From: Nonomuraea spiralis
GTDB taxonomy: Bacteria > Actinomycetota > Actinomycetes > Streptosporangiales > Streptosporangiaceae
Direction of reading: 5' to 3'
Assembly (NCBI RefSeq): GCF_014648435.1
Contig: NZ_BMRC01000005.1
Location: forward strand, 518,463-582,462
Length of the DNA: 64,000 nucleotides
Shown piece by piece: positions 44,774-53,668 of the stretch; positions within the stretch are counted from its first letter, which is position 1, and the number at the start of each line of letters is the position of its first letter. Below the pieces are notes generated by a model. The model was not told where the DNA came from and did not search any database. It saw only the letters and a program-made list of their open reading frames with translations. Made by a program: the position numbers and the translations under genes.

Positions 44774-45610
44774 ATGAGGATGCGGCTCAGCCTCCCTCGT
44801 AACGGCCTGCTGGCGGTGGCGGCCCTGGACCTGATCGTCGCCTTGTTGATGGTCGCGGGACAATTGACGCCCACACCGGCGGGAGCGGTGGCCGCGGCGG
44901 TGCTCGCGCCGCTGTCCGTCATGGGATACATGCACGCGTACCGGCTGTTGAGGGCCGCTCGTGAGGTCGGTGCCGCGCCAGGGGGCGCGCTGAGGACGGT
45001 CGTCGATGCTCTGGTGCCGCTTCAGGTACGCATGCTCATGAGAGCGGAGCACAGGAACCTGGCCAGCTTCGCTCTGTGGGTCAGGCGGCGTCAGGACGGG
45101 GTGCCGCCGGGTGGTGTCGCCGTGGCGTATGCGAAGAATCAGCGGCCGTTGCTGCTGATGCTGCTGTTCGCCGTGGCCGTGCAGGCTGTCGCCCTGGAGT
45201 GGATGCTGGCGGCCTCGAACGCCGCGGCCGGTCTGCGCGCCGTCGTCATGGTTGCCGATGTCTACCAACTCCTGTTCGTGCTGGCCCTCGGAGCGGCGTC
45301 CGCCACCCGGCCGCATGTCGTGACCGCGCAGGAGCTGCGCATCCGCTACGGCGCGTACGTCGATCTGCGTGTCCCGCGCGAGCTCATCGCCTCGGTCAAG
45401 ATGAGCCGCAACTACAATGCGCGCGGTGTGATCGAAGTGGCGGACGGCCACCTCACGCTGGGAGTGGACGCGCAGACCAACCTGATCGTCAACCTGACCG
45501 GGCCGATCACCGTCACCAGACCCCTCGGCCGTCGCGAGCGCATCACCACGATCCGCTTCTACGCCGACGACCCCGGCTCAGCTCTGAAAAGCCTGACAGG
45601 GCGTTCATGA
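44774..45610 (+). CDS. Membrane protein of unknown function with PH-like C-terminal part
   Basis: 278 residues; GGAAGGA sits 7 bp before the ATG. Two hydrophobic hairpins (about 12-50 and 118-170) form four membrane helices. The C-terminal 100 residues are soluble and beta-rich (LRVPRELIASVKMSRNYNAR, ITTIRFYADDPG), like a bacterial PH-type sheet. No named family assigned. Monocistronic. Confidence 0.72.
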   Translation: MRMRLSLPRNGLLAVAALDLIVALLMVAGQLTPTPAGAVAAAVLAPLSVMGYMHAYRLLRAAREVGAAPGGALRTVVDALVPLQVRMLMRAEHRNLASFALWVRRRQDGVPPGGVAVAYAKNQRPLLLMLLFAVAVQAVALEWMLAASNAAAGLRAVVMVADVYQLLFVLALGAASATRPHVVTAQELRIRYGAYVDLRVPRELIASVKMSRNYNARGVIEVADGHLTLGVDAQTNLIVNLTGPITVTRPLGRRERITTIRFYADDPGSALKSLTGRS

Positions 45611-45723
45611 ACCAGGTTCGACCACGATCACGCGGCTTCGATCCGGCTCCGCAGCCGCGAGACGGTGGATCGCCAACTCCTATGGCAACTGATGAGAGGT
45701 CACAAGGGTGAGGCCGAACTGCT

Positions 45724-45978
45724 TCAGAAGATGAGGAACTGCAGTTCGTATTGATTGGGGATCGCGTGGTCGTCCCAGAAGCACCTGTACGCGCGGACGC
45801 TCCGCTGGCCGTCCCGGTGACAGTTCTCGTACGCGTCGGGGCCCCAGTAGTACCCGACGGTCTCCCAGTGTGATGCCGCGGTTGCGGATGTCGCGGCCGA
45901 CGCCGTGGTCAACGGGGCCGCGGCGGCGAGGGCGAGGGCGATCCCCGCGATGCCGAGACTGCGCTTCCATATGGTCAT
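45724..45978 (-). CDS. Small secreted peptide
   Basis: 84 residues from MTIWKRSLG with GGAGAACC upstream. Signal peptide cleaved near ASAATS. The mature 50 residues are aromatic- and Cys-containing: HWETVGYYWGPDAYENC, then RAYRCFWDDHAIP. No family recognised. Possibly a beta-sheet surface peptide like other small secreted proteins of spore-forming actinomycetes. Confidence 0.65.
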   Translation of the reverse strand: MTIWKRSLGIAGIALALAAAAPLTTASAATSATAASHWETVGYYWGPDAYENCHRDGQRSVRAYRCFWDDHAIPNQYELQFLIF

Positions 45979-46095
45979 CAGGTTCTCCGATCGTCGTGAG
46001 ACGGGACGAACTGGCTGCCACTTGACCATCACATGATCGACATCGTCGCGTCGTTGGCGTCGGACGCACATTTCGTTCGCAGCACCCGAATCTCC

Positions 46096-46671
46096 TCAGC
46101 GGGGCGGTTCCTCAGGACGTGGGGCGGCGAGCAGCAGGGCGGCGGCTCGGGCGAGGACCTGCGCCCGGGTACGGCCACCGTGGTCGGCGGCCAGGAAGTG
46201 TTCGCCGATCGCCACGCAGAAGGCGAGCAGGCTGCGTGCCTCGACCTCCTCGGGGTCGGAGCAGAAGCTGCCGATCATCTCGCGCAACAACGCCATACGC
46301 CGGTTGTCCACCCGCCGCAGGCGTACGGCGACCGCCTCGTCGCGCCTGGCCCAGTCGCGTACGGCGAGGTCGATGGGCAGCAGGCGGTCGTCGGAGAAGG
46401 TGAGCACGCCCGCACGCTTGATCTTGGCCCTCGGGTCGCCGCCCTCGCGTTCGACGCGCTCGATCACCTCGTCGGTGCTCTCCCGCTCCCAGGTGTCCAG
46501 CATCGCCTCAAGAAGCGCCTCCCGGTCGGCGAAGTACCCGTAGAACCCGCCCTTGGTGACGCCGAGCCGCTTGGCCAGCGCCTCCACGCGCACCGCGTCG
46601 GGGCCACCGGCGGCCAGCGCCCGCAACCCCTCCTCGATCCACCCGTCACGTGTCGTACGGATCGCACCCAC
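46096..46671 (-). CDS. TetR-family regulator of the divergent DUF2867 gene
   Basis: 191 residues from GTG 46671 (a GTG four codons upstream is also possible). HTH near residues 30-50 (VRVEALAKRLGVTKGGFYGY), DNA-contacting Tyr pair as in AcrR-type TetRs. C-terminal domain with SDDRLLPIDLAVRDWARRD. Two identical-architecture TATACG-N4-CGTATA sites lie before it, shared with the DUF2867 gene. Confidence 0.88.
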   Translation of the reverse strand: MGAIRTTRDGWIEEGLRALAAGGPDAVRVEALAKRLGVTKGGFYGYFADREALLEAMLDTWERESTDEVIERVEREGGDPRAKIKRAGVLTFSDDRLLPIDLAVRDWARRDEAVAVRLRRVDNRRMALLREMIGSFCSDPEEVEARSLLAFCVAIGEHFLAADHGGRTRAQVLARAAALLLAAPRPEEPPR

Positions 46672-46700
46672 AGTGTGTGCCACCTCACTCAGGATCCATA

Positions 46701-46751
46701 TATACGCCACCGTATAACCATGGTTAACCTCAGTATATACGGTAGCGTATA
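46701..46751. promoter_or_regulatory. Two TetR operators, 35 bp apart
   Basis: TATACGCCACCGTATA (46701-46716) and TATACGGTAGCGTATA (46736-46751) share 6-bp arms with a 4-bp spacer. They bracket the centre of the divergent promoter region. The right-hand site abuts the GGAGGG ribosome site of the DUF2867 gene. Confidence 0.82.
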
Positions 46752-46765
46752 CATATGGAGGGATC

Positions 46766-47815
46766 ATGAGGCTCCCGAACGCCGCGTACACCGGCCGCCC
46801 CTGGCGCATCCACGACATCGCCGGAGGTTTCGAGCTGGAGGACGTCTGGGCGATCCGCACCCCCGACGCCGGACGGGAGGACTTCCCCGCCGTGCTCGCC
46901 GCGATGCGCGACTTCGGCGGCGCCCCCCTGCCGCTGCGGTTCCTGTTCGCGGTGCGCTGGAAGCTGGGTGTCCTGTTCGGCTGGGACAGGGCGTCGGCGG
47001 GCATCGGGCTGCGTGTCCCGTCCCTGTGCGACCGCCTGCCCGCCGACCTGCGCCGGGGCCCGCGTGGCGCCGACGCGGGTCTGGCGCCCTTCTCTCCGGT
47101 GTACACGCTGGACGACGAATGCGCGCTGGAGCTGGCGAACCACACCGTTCACGCGGTGATGCACCTGGCATGGGCGCCGGCCTCCGGCGGCGGGTACGAG
47201 CTCCGCATGGCGGTCCTCGTACGCCCCAACGGCCTGCTCGGGCGGCTCTACATGGCCGCCATCACGCCGTTCCGAAGGCTCTTCGTCCTTCCAGCCTTCA
47301 CCCGGCACCTGGAGCGCGCCTGGCGGGACCGCGACGCGGGCGTCGTGCACTCCGCCGTCGGGACGGGCCACATCCCGCCGTCCGTACGCGCGGCGACCTC
47401 CTTGCCCGTCATCGACTACGCCGACCACTTCAGCCTGGCCACGGACGTCGAGGCGACGGCGGAGCAGTGGGCGCGGGCGATGTTCGGCGACGTGCCCAGC
47501 GCGGCGGAACGGTTCATCTGGCGGGGCCTCCTGGGGCTCCGGCTCGCCCGCGGCCGATCGCCGGCCACCGTGGCCGGGTGGCGGATCACCGCGCGTGGCG
47601 GCGACTGGGTCCGGCTGGAGGCCGCATCCTGGTTCCTGACCGGCAACCTCGTCGTACGGGCGGCGGAGGGGCGGGTGTCACTGACCACCCTCCTGCGCTA
47701 TGACCGGCGCGTCGGGCACGTCGCGTGGCCGCCCCTGTCGGCGATCCATCGCCGGCTGGTTCCCGGGGTGCTGCGCGGCGCCGTGGCGAGGGTGACCCGC
47801 AACGGCGTCCGGTAG
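46766..47815 (+). CDS. DUF2867 protein with a second, SRPBCC-like half
   Basis: 349 residues. First half (about 1-190) matches DUF2867 proteins (GFELEDVWAIRTPDAGREDF, ECALELANHTVHAVMHLAW-type strands, and VRPNGLLGRLYMAAITPFRR). The second half (about 205-330) looks like another helix-grip domain of similar type (VEATAEQWARAMFGDVPSAA). GGAGGG ribosome site. TetR-controlled by position; a ligand-binding or detoxifying role is likely but unproven. Confidence 0.75.
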   Translation: MRLPNAAYTGRPWRIHDIAGGFELEDVWAIRTPDAGREDFPAVLAAMRDFGGAPLPLRFLFAVRWKLGVLFGWDRASAGIGLRVPSLCDRLPADLRRGPRGADAGLAPFSPVYTLDDECALELANHTVHAVMHLAWAPASGGGYELRMAVLVRPNGLLGRLYMAAITPFRRLFVLPAFTRHLERAWRDRDAGVVHSAVGTGHIPPSVRAATSLPVIDYADHFSLATDVEATAEQWARAMFGDVPSAAERFIWRGLLGLRLARGRSPATVAGWRITARGGDWVRLEAASWFLTGNLVVRAAEGRVSLTTLLRYDRRVGHVAWPPLSAIHRRLVPGVLRGAVARVTRNGVR

Positions 47816-47855
47816 TTCCCGGTCAGGCCCTTCGGAGCCGTACCTGACCGGGAAC
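47815..47855. terminator. Bidirectional terminator hairpin
   Basis: GTTCCCGGTCAGG (47815-47827) and CCTGACCGGGAAC (47843-47855) form a perfect 13-bp stem with a 15-base loop, between convergent stops at 47815 and 47863. No U-tract, which is common in high-GC actinomycetes. Confidence 0.85.
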
Positions 47856-47862
47856 GGCGTGG

Positions 47863-48288
47863 TCAGCCGCGCTTGGCGGGCGGCCACCCGTGACCCCAGC
47901 CGCCCTGGACCATGGTCTGGAACGCCCACCCGTCCTCGGTACGCACCAGCAGGTCGGCGTAGTGCATGTGGTGCTTCTCGCCCTCGATCGTCATCGACGC
48001 CTCGGTCTCCACGACCACCAGGTTGGGGGTGAGGAAACGCGGGGTACGCGTCGAGCGCAGGTCGAGCCCGGCGGTGCCGCCGCCCATGGACTGCTTCATC
48101 GCCTCGACATACTCGGCTCGCGTCCACTGGCAGACGCTCGCGTGGCCGCCCGGCGCGTCGGTGGCCACGTTCATCGGGAAGACGGCCAGGTCGGCGAGCT
48201 GCTCGATCGCGCCCTGCTCGGCCAGTGCGTCGTAGTCGGCGAACCACTGCTCGATGTTCTTCAGTTCCGCGGTGCTCGGCTGGTACAT
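47863..48288 (-). CDS. SnoaL-like (NTF2 fold) protein
   Basis: 141 residues from ATG 48288 with a perfect AGGAGGA before it. NTF2-like cone: IEQWFADYDALAEQGAIEQL at the N-terminus, HYADLLVRTEDGWAFQTMVQ at the C-terminus. Small soluble enzyme or binding protein (polyketide cyclase, isomerase and hydratase relatives); no catalytic pair can be assigned. Upstream GTCGTACGAC palindrome (48304-48313) may be a regulator site. Confidence 0.82.
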   Translation of the reverse strand: MYQPSTAELKNIEQWFADYDALAEQGAIEQLADLAVFPMNVATDAPGGHASVCQWTRAEYVEAMKQSMGGGTAGLDLRSTRTPRFLTPNLVVVETEASMTIEGEKHHMHYADLLVRTEDGWAFQTMVQGGWGHGWPPAKRG

Positions 48289-48303
48289 GCGGCTCCTCCT
48301 TAA

Positions 48304-48313
48304 GTCGTACGAC
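48304..48313. promoter_or_regulatory. Short palindrome upstream of SnoaL-like gene
   Basis: GTCGTACGAC lies 15 bp before the AGGAGGA ribosome site of the gene at 48288, followed on the + strand by GTACCGTACACC-type half-sites. Possible repressor site; too short to be sure. Confidence 0.35.
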
Positions 48314-48409
48314 GTACCGTACACCATACGGGAAGGGGCGTGACAGGGACGCACGCCCGTATGCCGACGGTCGCGTCCCGAGGGCTCGCTCACCGGTGAC
48401 TCCGGGCAC

Positions 48410-50251
48410 TCACGCCCCGGTCACCACGACGTCCTCGCTCCTGACGAACATGACGCGGTGGCCGAACTGGATCTGGTGGTACTCCTGGGTGCCGCGGACC
48501 ACCCGATGCTGCGTGGTGTCGAAGGTCGTCGCCTTGTAGAACTCGCCGACAGTGGTCAGGCCGACCGCGTACGACTGCCCGGCCGCGAACGTGTACTGCA
48601 GCGGGATCAGCGGCTGCACCTCCACGTCCGGCGGGTACGCCGCCGCCTCCGGGTACGCGCGGCCGTACACCGGAACGGAATCCAGACCGGGCCGGGGCGT
48701 CGCCATCCGGGCCCGGCTGGGCACGGCCACGGGACCGGACTCCGGATTGTGGAACCACGCCTTCTGGCCCAGGTACCAGATGGCGGTCCAGTCGCCCCGC
48801 CGCTCGGCGACGACGTAGCGCTGCCCGGTGACGGCGCGGGCGGCGTGATCGTACACGCTGAACGTGGACTGGTCCGTCGGGTGCTTGCCGATGTCCTTGA
48901 CGAGGGGCGCTTCCTCGCGCGGCTCGGTGTGCAACCAGATCGAGGCCGACCCGTGGGCCGGGCAGTCGGCCGCGGGGTGGTCGTTGTCGCAGCCGATGTA
49001 GTGAGGACGGTTGCGGTCGTAGTCGGGCAGGATCATGACCGTGGCCGTGCCGGAATCGCCGTCGGGGCCCAGCGGAGCCCCCATCAGGTCGAAGAAGTGG
49101 GCCCAGTCCCAGTACGGTCCCGGGTCCTCGTGCATCTTCTGCACCTTCTCCGGCAGCAGGCCGGGCACGTTGTCATGGCCGAGGATGTGGGCGCGATCCA
49201 GCGGGACGCCGAACCTGTCGGCCAGGTACCGCACGAGCTTGGCGGACGTACGGTACATCGCCTCGGTGTACCAGGTGCCGCCGGCGGCGAGAAAGCCCTC
49301 GTGCTCCAGGCCGATCGCCTTGGCGTTGACGTACCAGTTGCCGGCGTGCCAGGCCACGTCCTTGGTGAGCACGTGCTGGGCGAGGTGGCCGTCGTGCGAG
49401 CGCAGCGTGTAGTGCCAGCTCATCTCCGCCGGGTCCTGTACGAGGTCGAGCGTCTTGGCGTACAGCTCCTCGGTGTCGTGGATGACGATGTACTGGATCG
49501 TCTGACTGGTGGGGCGGTCGGCGATGTCGTGGTTGCCGTACTTGCCGTTCGGCAGTTGGCTGTAGGGCGCCGGGATCCACTCGCAGGACAGCGAGTCGGG
49601 GCACTCCACGGCGTCCGCGCGGGCCAGCCGGGGCAGGTTCAGCCTGGCCAGCCAGGCGCGGGACGGGTACACCTCGGGAGAGGGCGGCAGCCTCACCTCG
49701 GTACCGGTGTCGGTCATCCGGGTGGCGCCCTCGTGGATGACCTCGTACACCTCGTCGGCGAAGTTCGCGGCGACCTCCTCGGCCGTGGCGCCCGAATAGC
49801 GGGCCACCGCGCCGTACCAGTCGGCGGGGTCGGCGCTCGCCGGGGCGCCCAGGGCGCGCTGGTAGTCGGCGAGCAGCGCCGCGCCGCCGTCGATGTTGGC
49901 GGCCGGATCCTTGCGCAGGCGCTCGACGCTCTCCCCGGTCAGCTCGGCGGCGCGTTCCAGGGTGTGCAGGGACGCGGGAAGGCCGCCCCGCCGCTCCACC
50001 GGCTCAGCGGGACGCAGCGCAGGCCGGGAGTCGTCGCCGCGGGGGTCCTCGTCCCCGTCGATGTGGTGGTGCCGCGAGATGCCCAGGGTGGCGCCGTCGG
50101 TGAGGTGCATGGGGCCGAACCCGGCGGCCGTACTGGGCTTGCCGCCGTTGCAGTCCCAACGCGACTCCATGTACGAGACGGCGAGCAGGACGCTCTCCGG
50201 TACGCCATGTCTCCTGGCGGCCTGTTCGAACGCCTTCGTCATCGTGGCCAT
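48410..50251 (-). CDS. N-acetylmuramoyl-L-alanine amidase with transglycosylase-like N-terminus
   Basis: 613 residues from MATMTKAFEQAA (GGAGG 7-8 bp upstream). N-terminal lysozyme-like segment (about 5-150; SVLLAVSYMESRWD with a putative catalytic Glu). A zinc amidase_2 domain (about 245-375) has ligands in VIHDTEE, GLEHEGF and HILGHDNVPG. C-terminal SH3-like segments (about 455-610). No signal peptide or membrane segment is visible, unusual for a wall hydrolase; it may leave by lysis, a holin, or a contractile injection-type or other export route. Confidence 0.86.
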   Translation of the reverse strand: MATMTKAFEQAARRHGVPESVLLAVSYMESRWDCNGGKPSTAAGFGPMHLTDGATLGISRHHHIDGDEDPRGDDSRPALRPAEPVERRGGLPASLHTLERAAELTGESVERLRKDPAANIDGGAALLADYQRALGAPASADPADWYGAVARYSGATAEEVAANFADEVYEVIHEGATRMTDTGTEVRLPPSPEVYPSRAWLARLNLPRLARADAVECPDSLSCEWIPAPYSQLPNGKYGNHDIADRPTSQTIQYIVIHDTEELYAKTLDLVQDPAEMSWHYTLRSHDGHLAQHVLTKDVAWHAGNWYVNAKAIGLEHEGFLAAGGTWYTEAMYRTSAKLVRYLADRFGVPLDRAHILGHDNVPGLLPEKVQKMHEDPGPYWDWAHFFDLMGAPLGPDGDSGTATVMILPDYDRNRPHYIGCDNDHPAADCPAHGSASIWLHTEPREEAPLVKDIGKHPTDQSTFSVYDHAARAVTGQRYVVAERRGDWTAIWYLGQKAWFHNPESGPVAVPSRARMATPRPGLDSVPVYGRAYPEAAAYPPDVEVQPLIPLQYTFAAGQSYAVGLTTVGEFYKATTFDTTQHRVVRGTQEYHQIQFGHRVMFVRSEDVVVTGA

Positions 50252-50485
50252 CACCACCACCTCCACCTGCACCGTCGCATGGAGATGCGCCCAGCTGGCG
50301 GCAACATGTCATAGTTTTCCGCTTTCTTGCAGCAGCGCAACAAGCCACCGGTCGACCGCCGTACGATCCCGCCTGCCGGCCCCGACCGCCCACACCCGGG
50401 CGCGCACCATGGCGGTTCCTGGGCGCGCCGGCCGTCGGGAACATGAGGGAGACAGAAGGGGAGAACGTGGCTTGGGGCCTGAGGG

Positions 50486-50830
50486 TCAGCAGCCGCCGCA
50501 GCCGCACGCCGAGGGGCCGCACGCGCTCGCCCCGGCCGGGGCGCTGCGGGCGGCCGCGGTCAGCGCCACCGCGACCGGCGCGCGGATCGGGGGTGGGGAT
50601 GGCCGCGTCGCCCGATGCTGGGCAACTCGGCCACCTCCTCCAGGACGAAGCCGAGCCGCTGCGTGGCCTTGATCACGGTCGGCAGGGTGACCGACTCCGG
50701 CGGGTAGGCACGATGGCCGCCGAGGCTGCGCCGGGTTCGTCGATCAGTCCGCGGCGCCGTGGGGTCGCAGGGTCTGCAGGTTGACCCCGGCCTCAGGGCA
50801 TCCGCCCCGTTCCAGCGATGGGCATGGTCG
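50486..50830 (-). pseudogene. MerR-family regulator relic with Cys-rich tail
   Basis: In three changing frames one can read EAGVNLQTL, then RRGLIDEP, then ESVTLPTVIKATQRLGFVLE, and finally ASACGPSACGCGGC before a stop at 50486. The order and content fit a complete MerR protein (HTH, recognition wing, dimer helix, C-terminal Cys metal site) broken by at least three frameshifts. It lies just downstream of the gene at 50980. Confidence 0.6.
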
Positions 50831-50990
50831 CGCGACCGCCCTCGAAGGCCGGCCGGGCGAACGCGGCAGCGGCGACGGCGTCCGTCGGCAGGGCCTCCAC
50901 CAGCCGCACGGTCCCGGTCTGAAGGAGGGCGAGCGGGCCCTCGCGGCTGATGCGCTCCATCACCGTCGTCACACCGAGCTCAAATAGCGG
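50793..50990 (-). other. Unidentified coding-like fragment
   Basis: A frame with RPLFELGVTTVMERISREGP and LVEALPTDAVAAAAFARPAF runs from the end of the 119-residue gene into the MerR relic start and stops at 50793. The composition is coding-like but no start codon with ribosome site precedes it. Probably a decayed piece. Confidence 0.35.
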
Positions 50991-51339
50991 CCGCAGTACC
51001 GGCTGCGGTGCCGGCGCGGGCCTGCAATGCGTCCAGCACGTCGACGTGCTCGGGCGGCACCCTCACCTCCAGCGCGAGGCCGCCGTCGGCGATGGTGAGC
51101 GTGAAGGTGAAGAAGGAGCAGCAGCCGTTCTCCCGCGCCGCCAGCTCAGCGGCCCGTGCGGCGTTGTCCGGGCTGAAGACGAGATCGAGCCGCAGCCGGG
51201 TACCCTCCGGCCGCGTCAGGCCCTGCACTGCGCCGGCGAACAAGGCGTCGAACTCGGCCACGCGCAGCGGCTGCTCGGCGGTGGGCAGGGTGCAGGCGGA
51301 GGAAGCCCATCCCTGGTCAAGGGCGATGTCGCGTGTCAT
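50980..51339 (-). CDS. Small conserved protein usually paired with a MerR gene
   Basis: 119 residues from MTRDIALDQGWASSACTLPT. Mid-protein GCCSFFTFTL has vicinal cysteines. The N-terminus and the Ala-Glu-rich middle match short proteins that stand beside MerR-type regulators in many actinomycetes; their function is not established. The relic of such a MerR gene follows at 50486-50830. Possibly metal- or thiol-related. Confidence 0.6.
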   Translation of the reverse strand: MTRDIALDQGWASSACTLPTAEQPLRVAEFDALFAGAVQGLTRPEGTRLRLDLVFSPDNAARAAELAARENGCCSFFTFTLTIADGGLALEVRVPPEHVDVLDALQARAGTAAGTAAAI

Positions 51340-51618
51340 GCCTCGACGGTAAACCTGTACCCAGGTACCGAATGCAAGCCCCATCGGCACATCCGATGCC
51401 TCGAAGGAGTGTCCGCTACAGCACCGCCAACTGCTGGCGGCGCGAGCGGTTCGGGGGACCGGGGGATCTCTCCGTGTGTCAACAGCGAACGGGCCGCCCC
51501 CGTGAGCCTGACCAGGAGTAACGCTCTACACCCGGCGGCCGCGGAGGCCTCGCCGGCGACGAGCTCGATCAGGCACCCCAATGGTGACCCTCCTGGGGCA
51601 GGACACCGTGTCTCCGAT

Positions 51619-52182
51619 TTATCTTGAACTGTTAGCGTTCTGGCTGGTCGGCACGCTGATGCTCCGGGACGCAACCCACGCGAGCACCTGTGTCGCCAGC
51701 CCGGCATGGTTTGCGCCGACGGAATGGAACACGGTCGTGATCAGCTCTCTGCCCTGCGCCGCGTCCGCCAGCGCGTCGTCGATCCACTCCTGCGGCGCAT
51801 TGCGCTCACGCAGTCGGCGTTTCCGCTCGTCATCAGGGCAGTCCAGCAGGGCCCAATGGACCGGCCCGTCCCATCGCACGAACGCAGGCATTTCGCCGGC
51901 GTCGGGGATCGGACACATCAGCAGCACGGGATGACCGGCCCGGCGCACCATGGTCACGATGCGTCGCCACATCCGGTCGTAGGCCGGCCAAATCGGCGCT
52001 GCCTCGGGTGTCGCAATGGGCACGCCGATCAGCTCGCCGTCCTCGAGCAGCTCGTCCATGTCCGTCACGACCAACCCGTCCGCCGCCTGGAGGAGGTGCG
52101 GTAGCAACGTCGTCTTGCCCGCGCCAGGCGCCCCCGCGAGCAGGTGGAGGGGTGCGTAAACGCCCTTGAGACGATCTCCCAT
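51619..52182 (-). CDS. P-loop NTPase/kinase of unknown substrate
   Basis: 187 residues from MGDRLKGVYAP. Walker A GAPGAGKTT at about residues 17-25, then TDMDELLEDGELIG and a Cys/Asp-rich region DCPDDERKRRLRERN resembling the LID of AAA/shikimate-like kinases. Cytoplasmic, single domain, with no obvious operon partner. Likely a small-molecule or nucleic-acid kinase of the AAA_33 type. Confidence 0.8.
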   Translation of the reverse strand: MGDRLKGVYAPLHLLAGAPGAGKTTLLPHLLQAADGLVVTDMDELLEDGELIGVPIATPEAAPIWPAYDRMWRRIVTMVRRAGHPVLLMCPIPDAGEMPAFVRWDGPVHWALLDCPDDERKRRLRERNAPQEWIDDALADAAQGRELITTVFHSVGANHAGLATQVLAWVASRSISVPTSQNANSSR

Positions 52183-52786
52183 CCAGCCGATGGTAGCCAG
52201 CCGGACGTTGACTGCCATCTGGTTAATGGGCGGTCGCGGGGGAGATCCGCGTGACCAGCAGAGATCTCATCCCTCATATGCCCGCCCAACAACCCCCGAA
52301 TACTGGTCAAGTACGTTCACGGACCGTCCGCTTGTCTTACATGCCTCACGGGCGGTGAGCCACCGAAGATGATCCGGCGAACTCCCCGCATTCTCAGATC
52401 CCACCAACCAAGCCTGCGGCTGTTCCTCATGATTGCGCTTCAGGCTGGCTGAACTCACTGGCGGCACGGGCGGTCGGCTCAGCGTGCCGATGACGACATG
52501 TACTCCGGCTGCCGGGCAGGACGGTCACCCAGTTGAGCCGTCCGTTCTGCAGTCTGCACCCGATGGGCACCTGCCGATGACGTTCGAACGCCGCTCATCC
52601 AAGTGGTCGGCTCCGGAAGTCCTTCGGGGGGTGACTTCGCATCCAGTGGTGCGCGTGTCGCCTCGTCAGCTGTCAGGGGTGGCGATGAGCCCACCCGCGA
52701 GCAGCGTCAACGGCACCAAGTGAACGCGAAGAGCTGCCTCGTGGCGTGATCGCCAGGCCGCGGCCACGGGCATCGGCCCACGATGG
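52183..52786. other. About 600 bp without a recognised gene
   Basis: Several short frames occur on both strands but none has a ribosome site with conserved content. Some peptide stretches (for example LTAREACKTSGRSVNVLDQY on the minus strand, ending at 52267) look like relics but I cannot name them. GC content is somewhat lower than in the flanking genes. Confidence 0.5.
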
Positions 52787-53650
52787 TCATCGTGGCTGCT
52801 GTTCCGCGATGACCGCCCAGTCGTCCGCCCCGCGACCGTCGGCGATGGCCTGATCGAAGACAGTCCGCAGGAGTTCACCGATCGGGAGCGGGATGTCGTG
52901 GTCGTTCGCGGCATCGAGCGCGAGGTGGAGGTCCTTGCGGCCCAGGACTGTAGTGAATCCGGGCGGCTGGTAGCGCCGTTCGGCAATCATCGACCCGTAG
53001 CCGTTGTAGACGGCTCCCGGGAAGAGTGTTGAGCTCAGCAGTTCGACGAACTGCCCCGAGTCGACACCGGCGCCTTCCGCGAGGCTGACAGCCTCGCCCA
53101 GCGACTGGATCGCACACGCGATCAGGTAGTTCCCGAGGATCTTCACGATGTTGGCCTGCTCCGGACGATCGCCGAGTCGCCAGGTCCGCGAGCCGATCAC
53201 GTCGAAGAGCGGCTGCACGCGGTCGATCAGCCCCTGCTCGCCCGCCGCGAGGATGTTGAGTGCTCCGGCTTCGGCGACCGGAGCACGGCCGAAGACCGGT
53301 GCCGCGACGTACCCGACACCATGCTCGGCGTGCGCCGCGCCGGCCCGGCGAGCCAGGCCGGCGCTCACCGTCGCGAGGTTGACGTGAACGGTCCCGCCCG
53401 GGGCCTGAGCGAGAACACCGGAGTCGATGAACGTCTCGGCGACGGCCCGGTCATCGGCCAGGATCGAGAAGACCACCGGCGAGTGCATGGCCTCGGCGAC
53501 CGAGGCGGCTCGCCGGGCACCCGCCGCGACAAGCTCGTCCGCGGGCCCGTCGGAGCGGTTCCACACCACGACGTCGTACCCGGCCCTCAAGAGGTTGCGT
53601 GCGATGGGCCGCCCCATTGCTCCCAGACCGATGACCGCGATGTTGCTCAT
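52787..53650 (-). CDS. NAD(P)-dependent beta-hydroxyacid dehydrogenase-like oxidoreductase
   Basis: 287 residues. The Rossmann motif GLGAMG (8-13) and the 3-hydroxyisobutyrate/6-phosphogluconate dehydrogenase fold: VWNRSDGPADEL for NADP(H), FSILADDRAV, AAPVFGRAPVAEAGAL and the catalytic-Lys region VKILGNYLI. The family includes imine reductases; the exact substrate is open. The adjacent CGNR regulator and paired GAAC/GTTC sites suggest local control. Confidence 0.88.
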   Translation of the reverse strand: MSNIAVIGLGAMGRPIARNLLRAGYDVVVWNRSDGPADELVAAGARRAASVAEAMHSPVVFSILADDRAVAETFIDSGVLAQAPGGTVHVNLATVSAGLARRAGAAHAEHGVGYVAAPVFGRAPVAEAGALNILAAGEQGLIDRVQPLFDVIGSRTWRLGDRPEQANIVKILGNYLIACAIQSLGEAVSLAEGAGVDSGQFVELLSSTLFPGAVYNGYGSMIAERRYQPPGFTTVLGRKDLHLALDAANDHDIPLPIGELLRTVFDQAIADGRGADDWAVIAEQQPR

Positions 53651-53668
53651 ACGGAGAACCCTCTCTGT

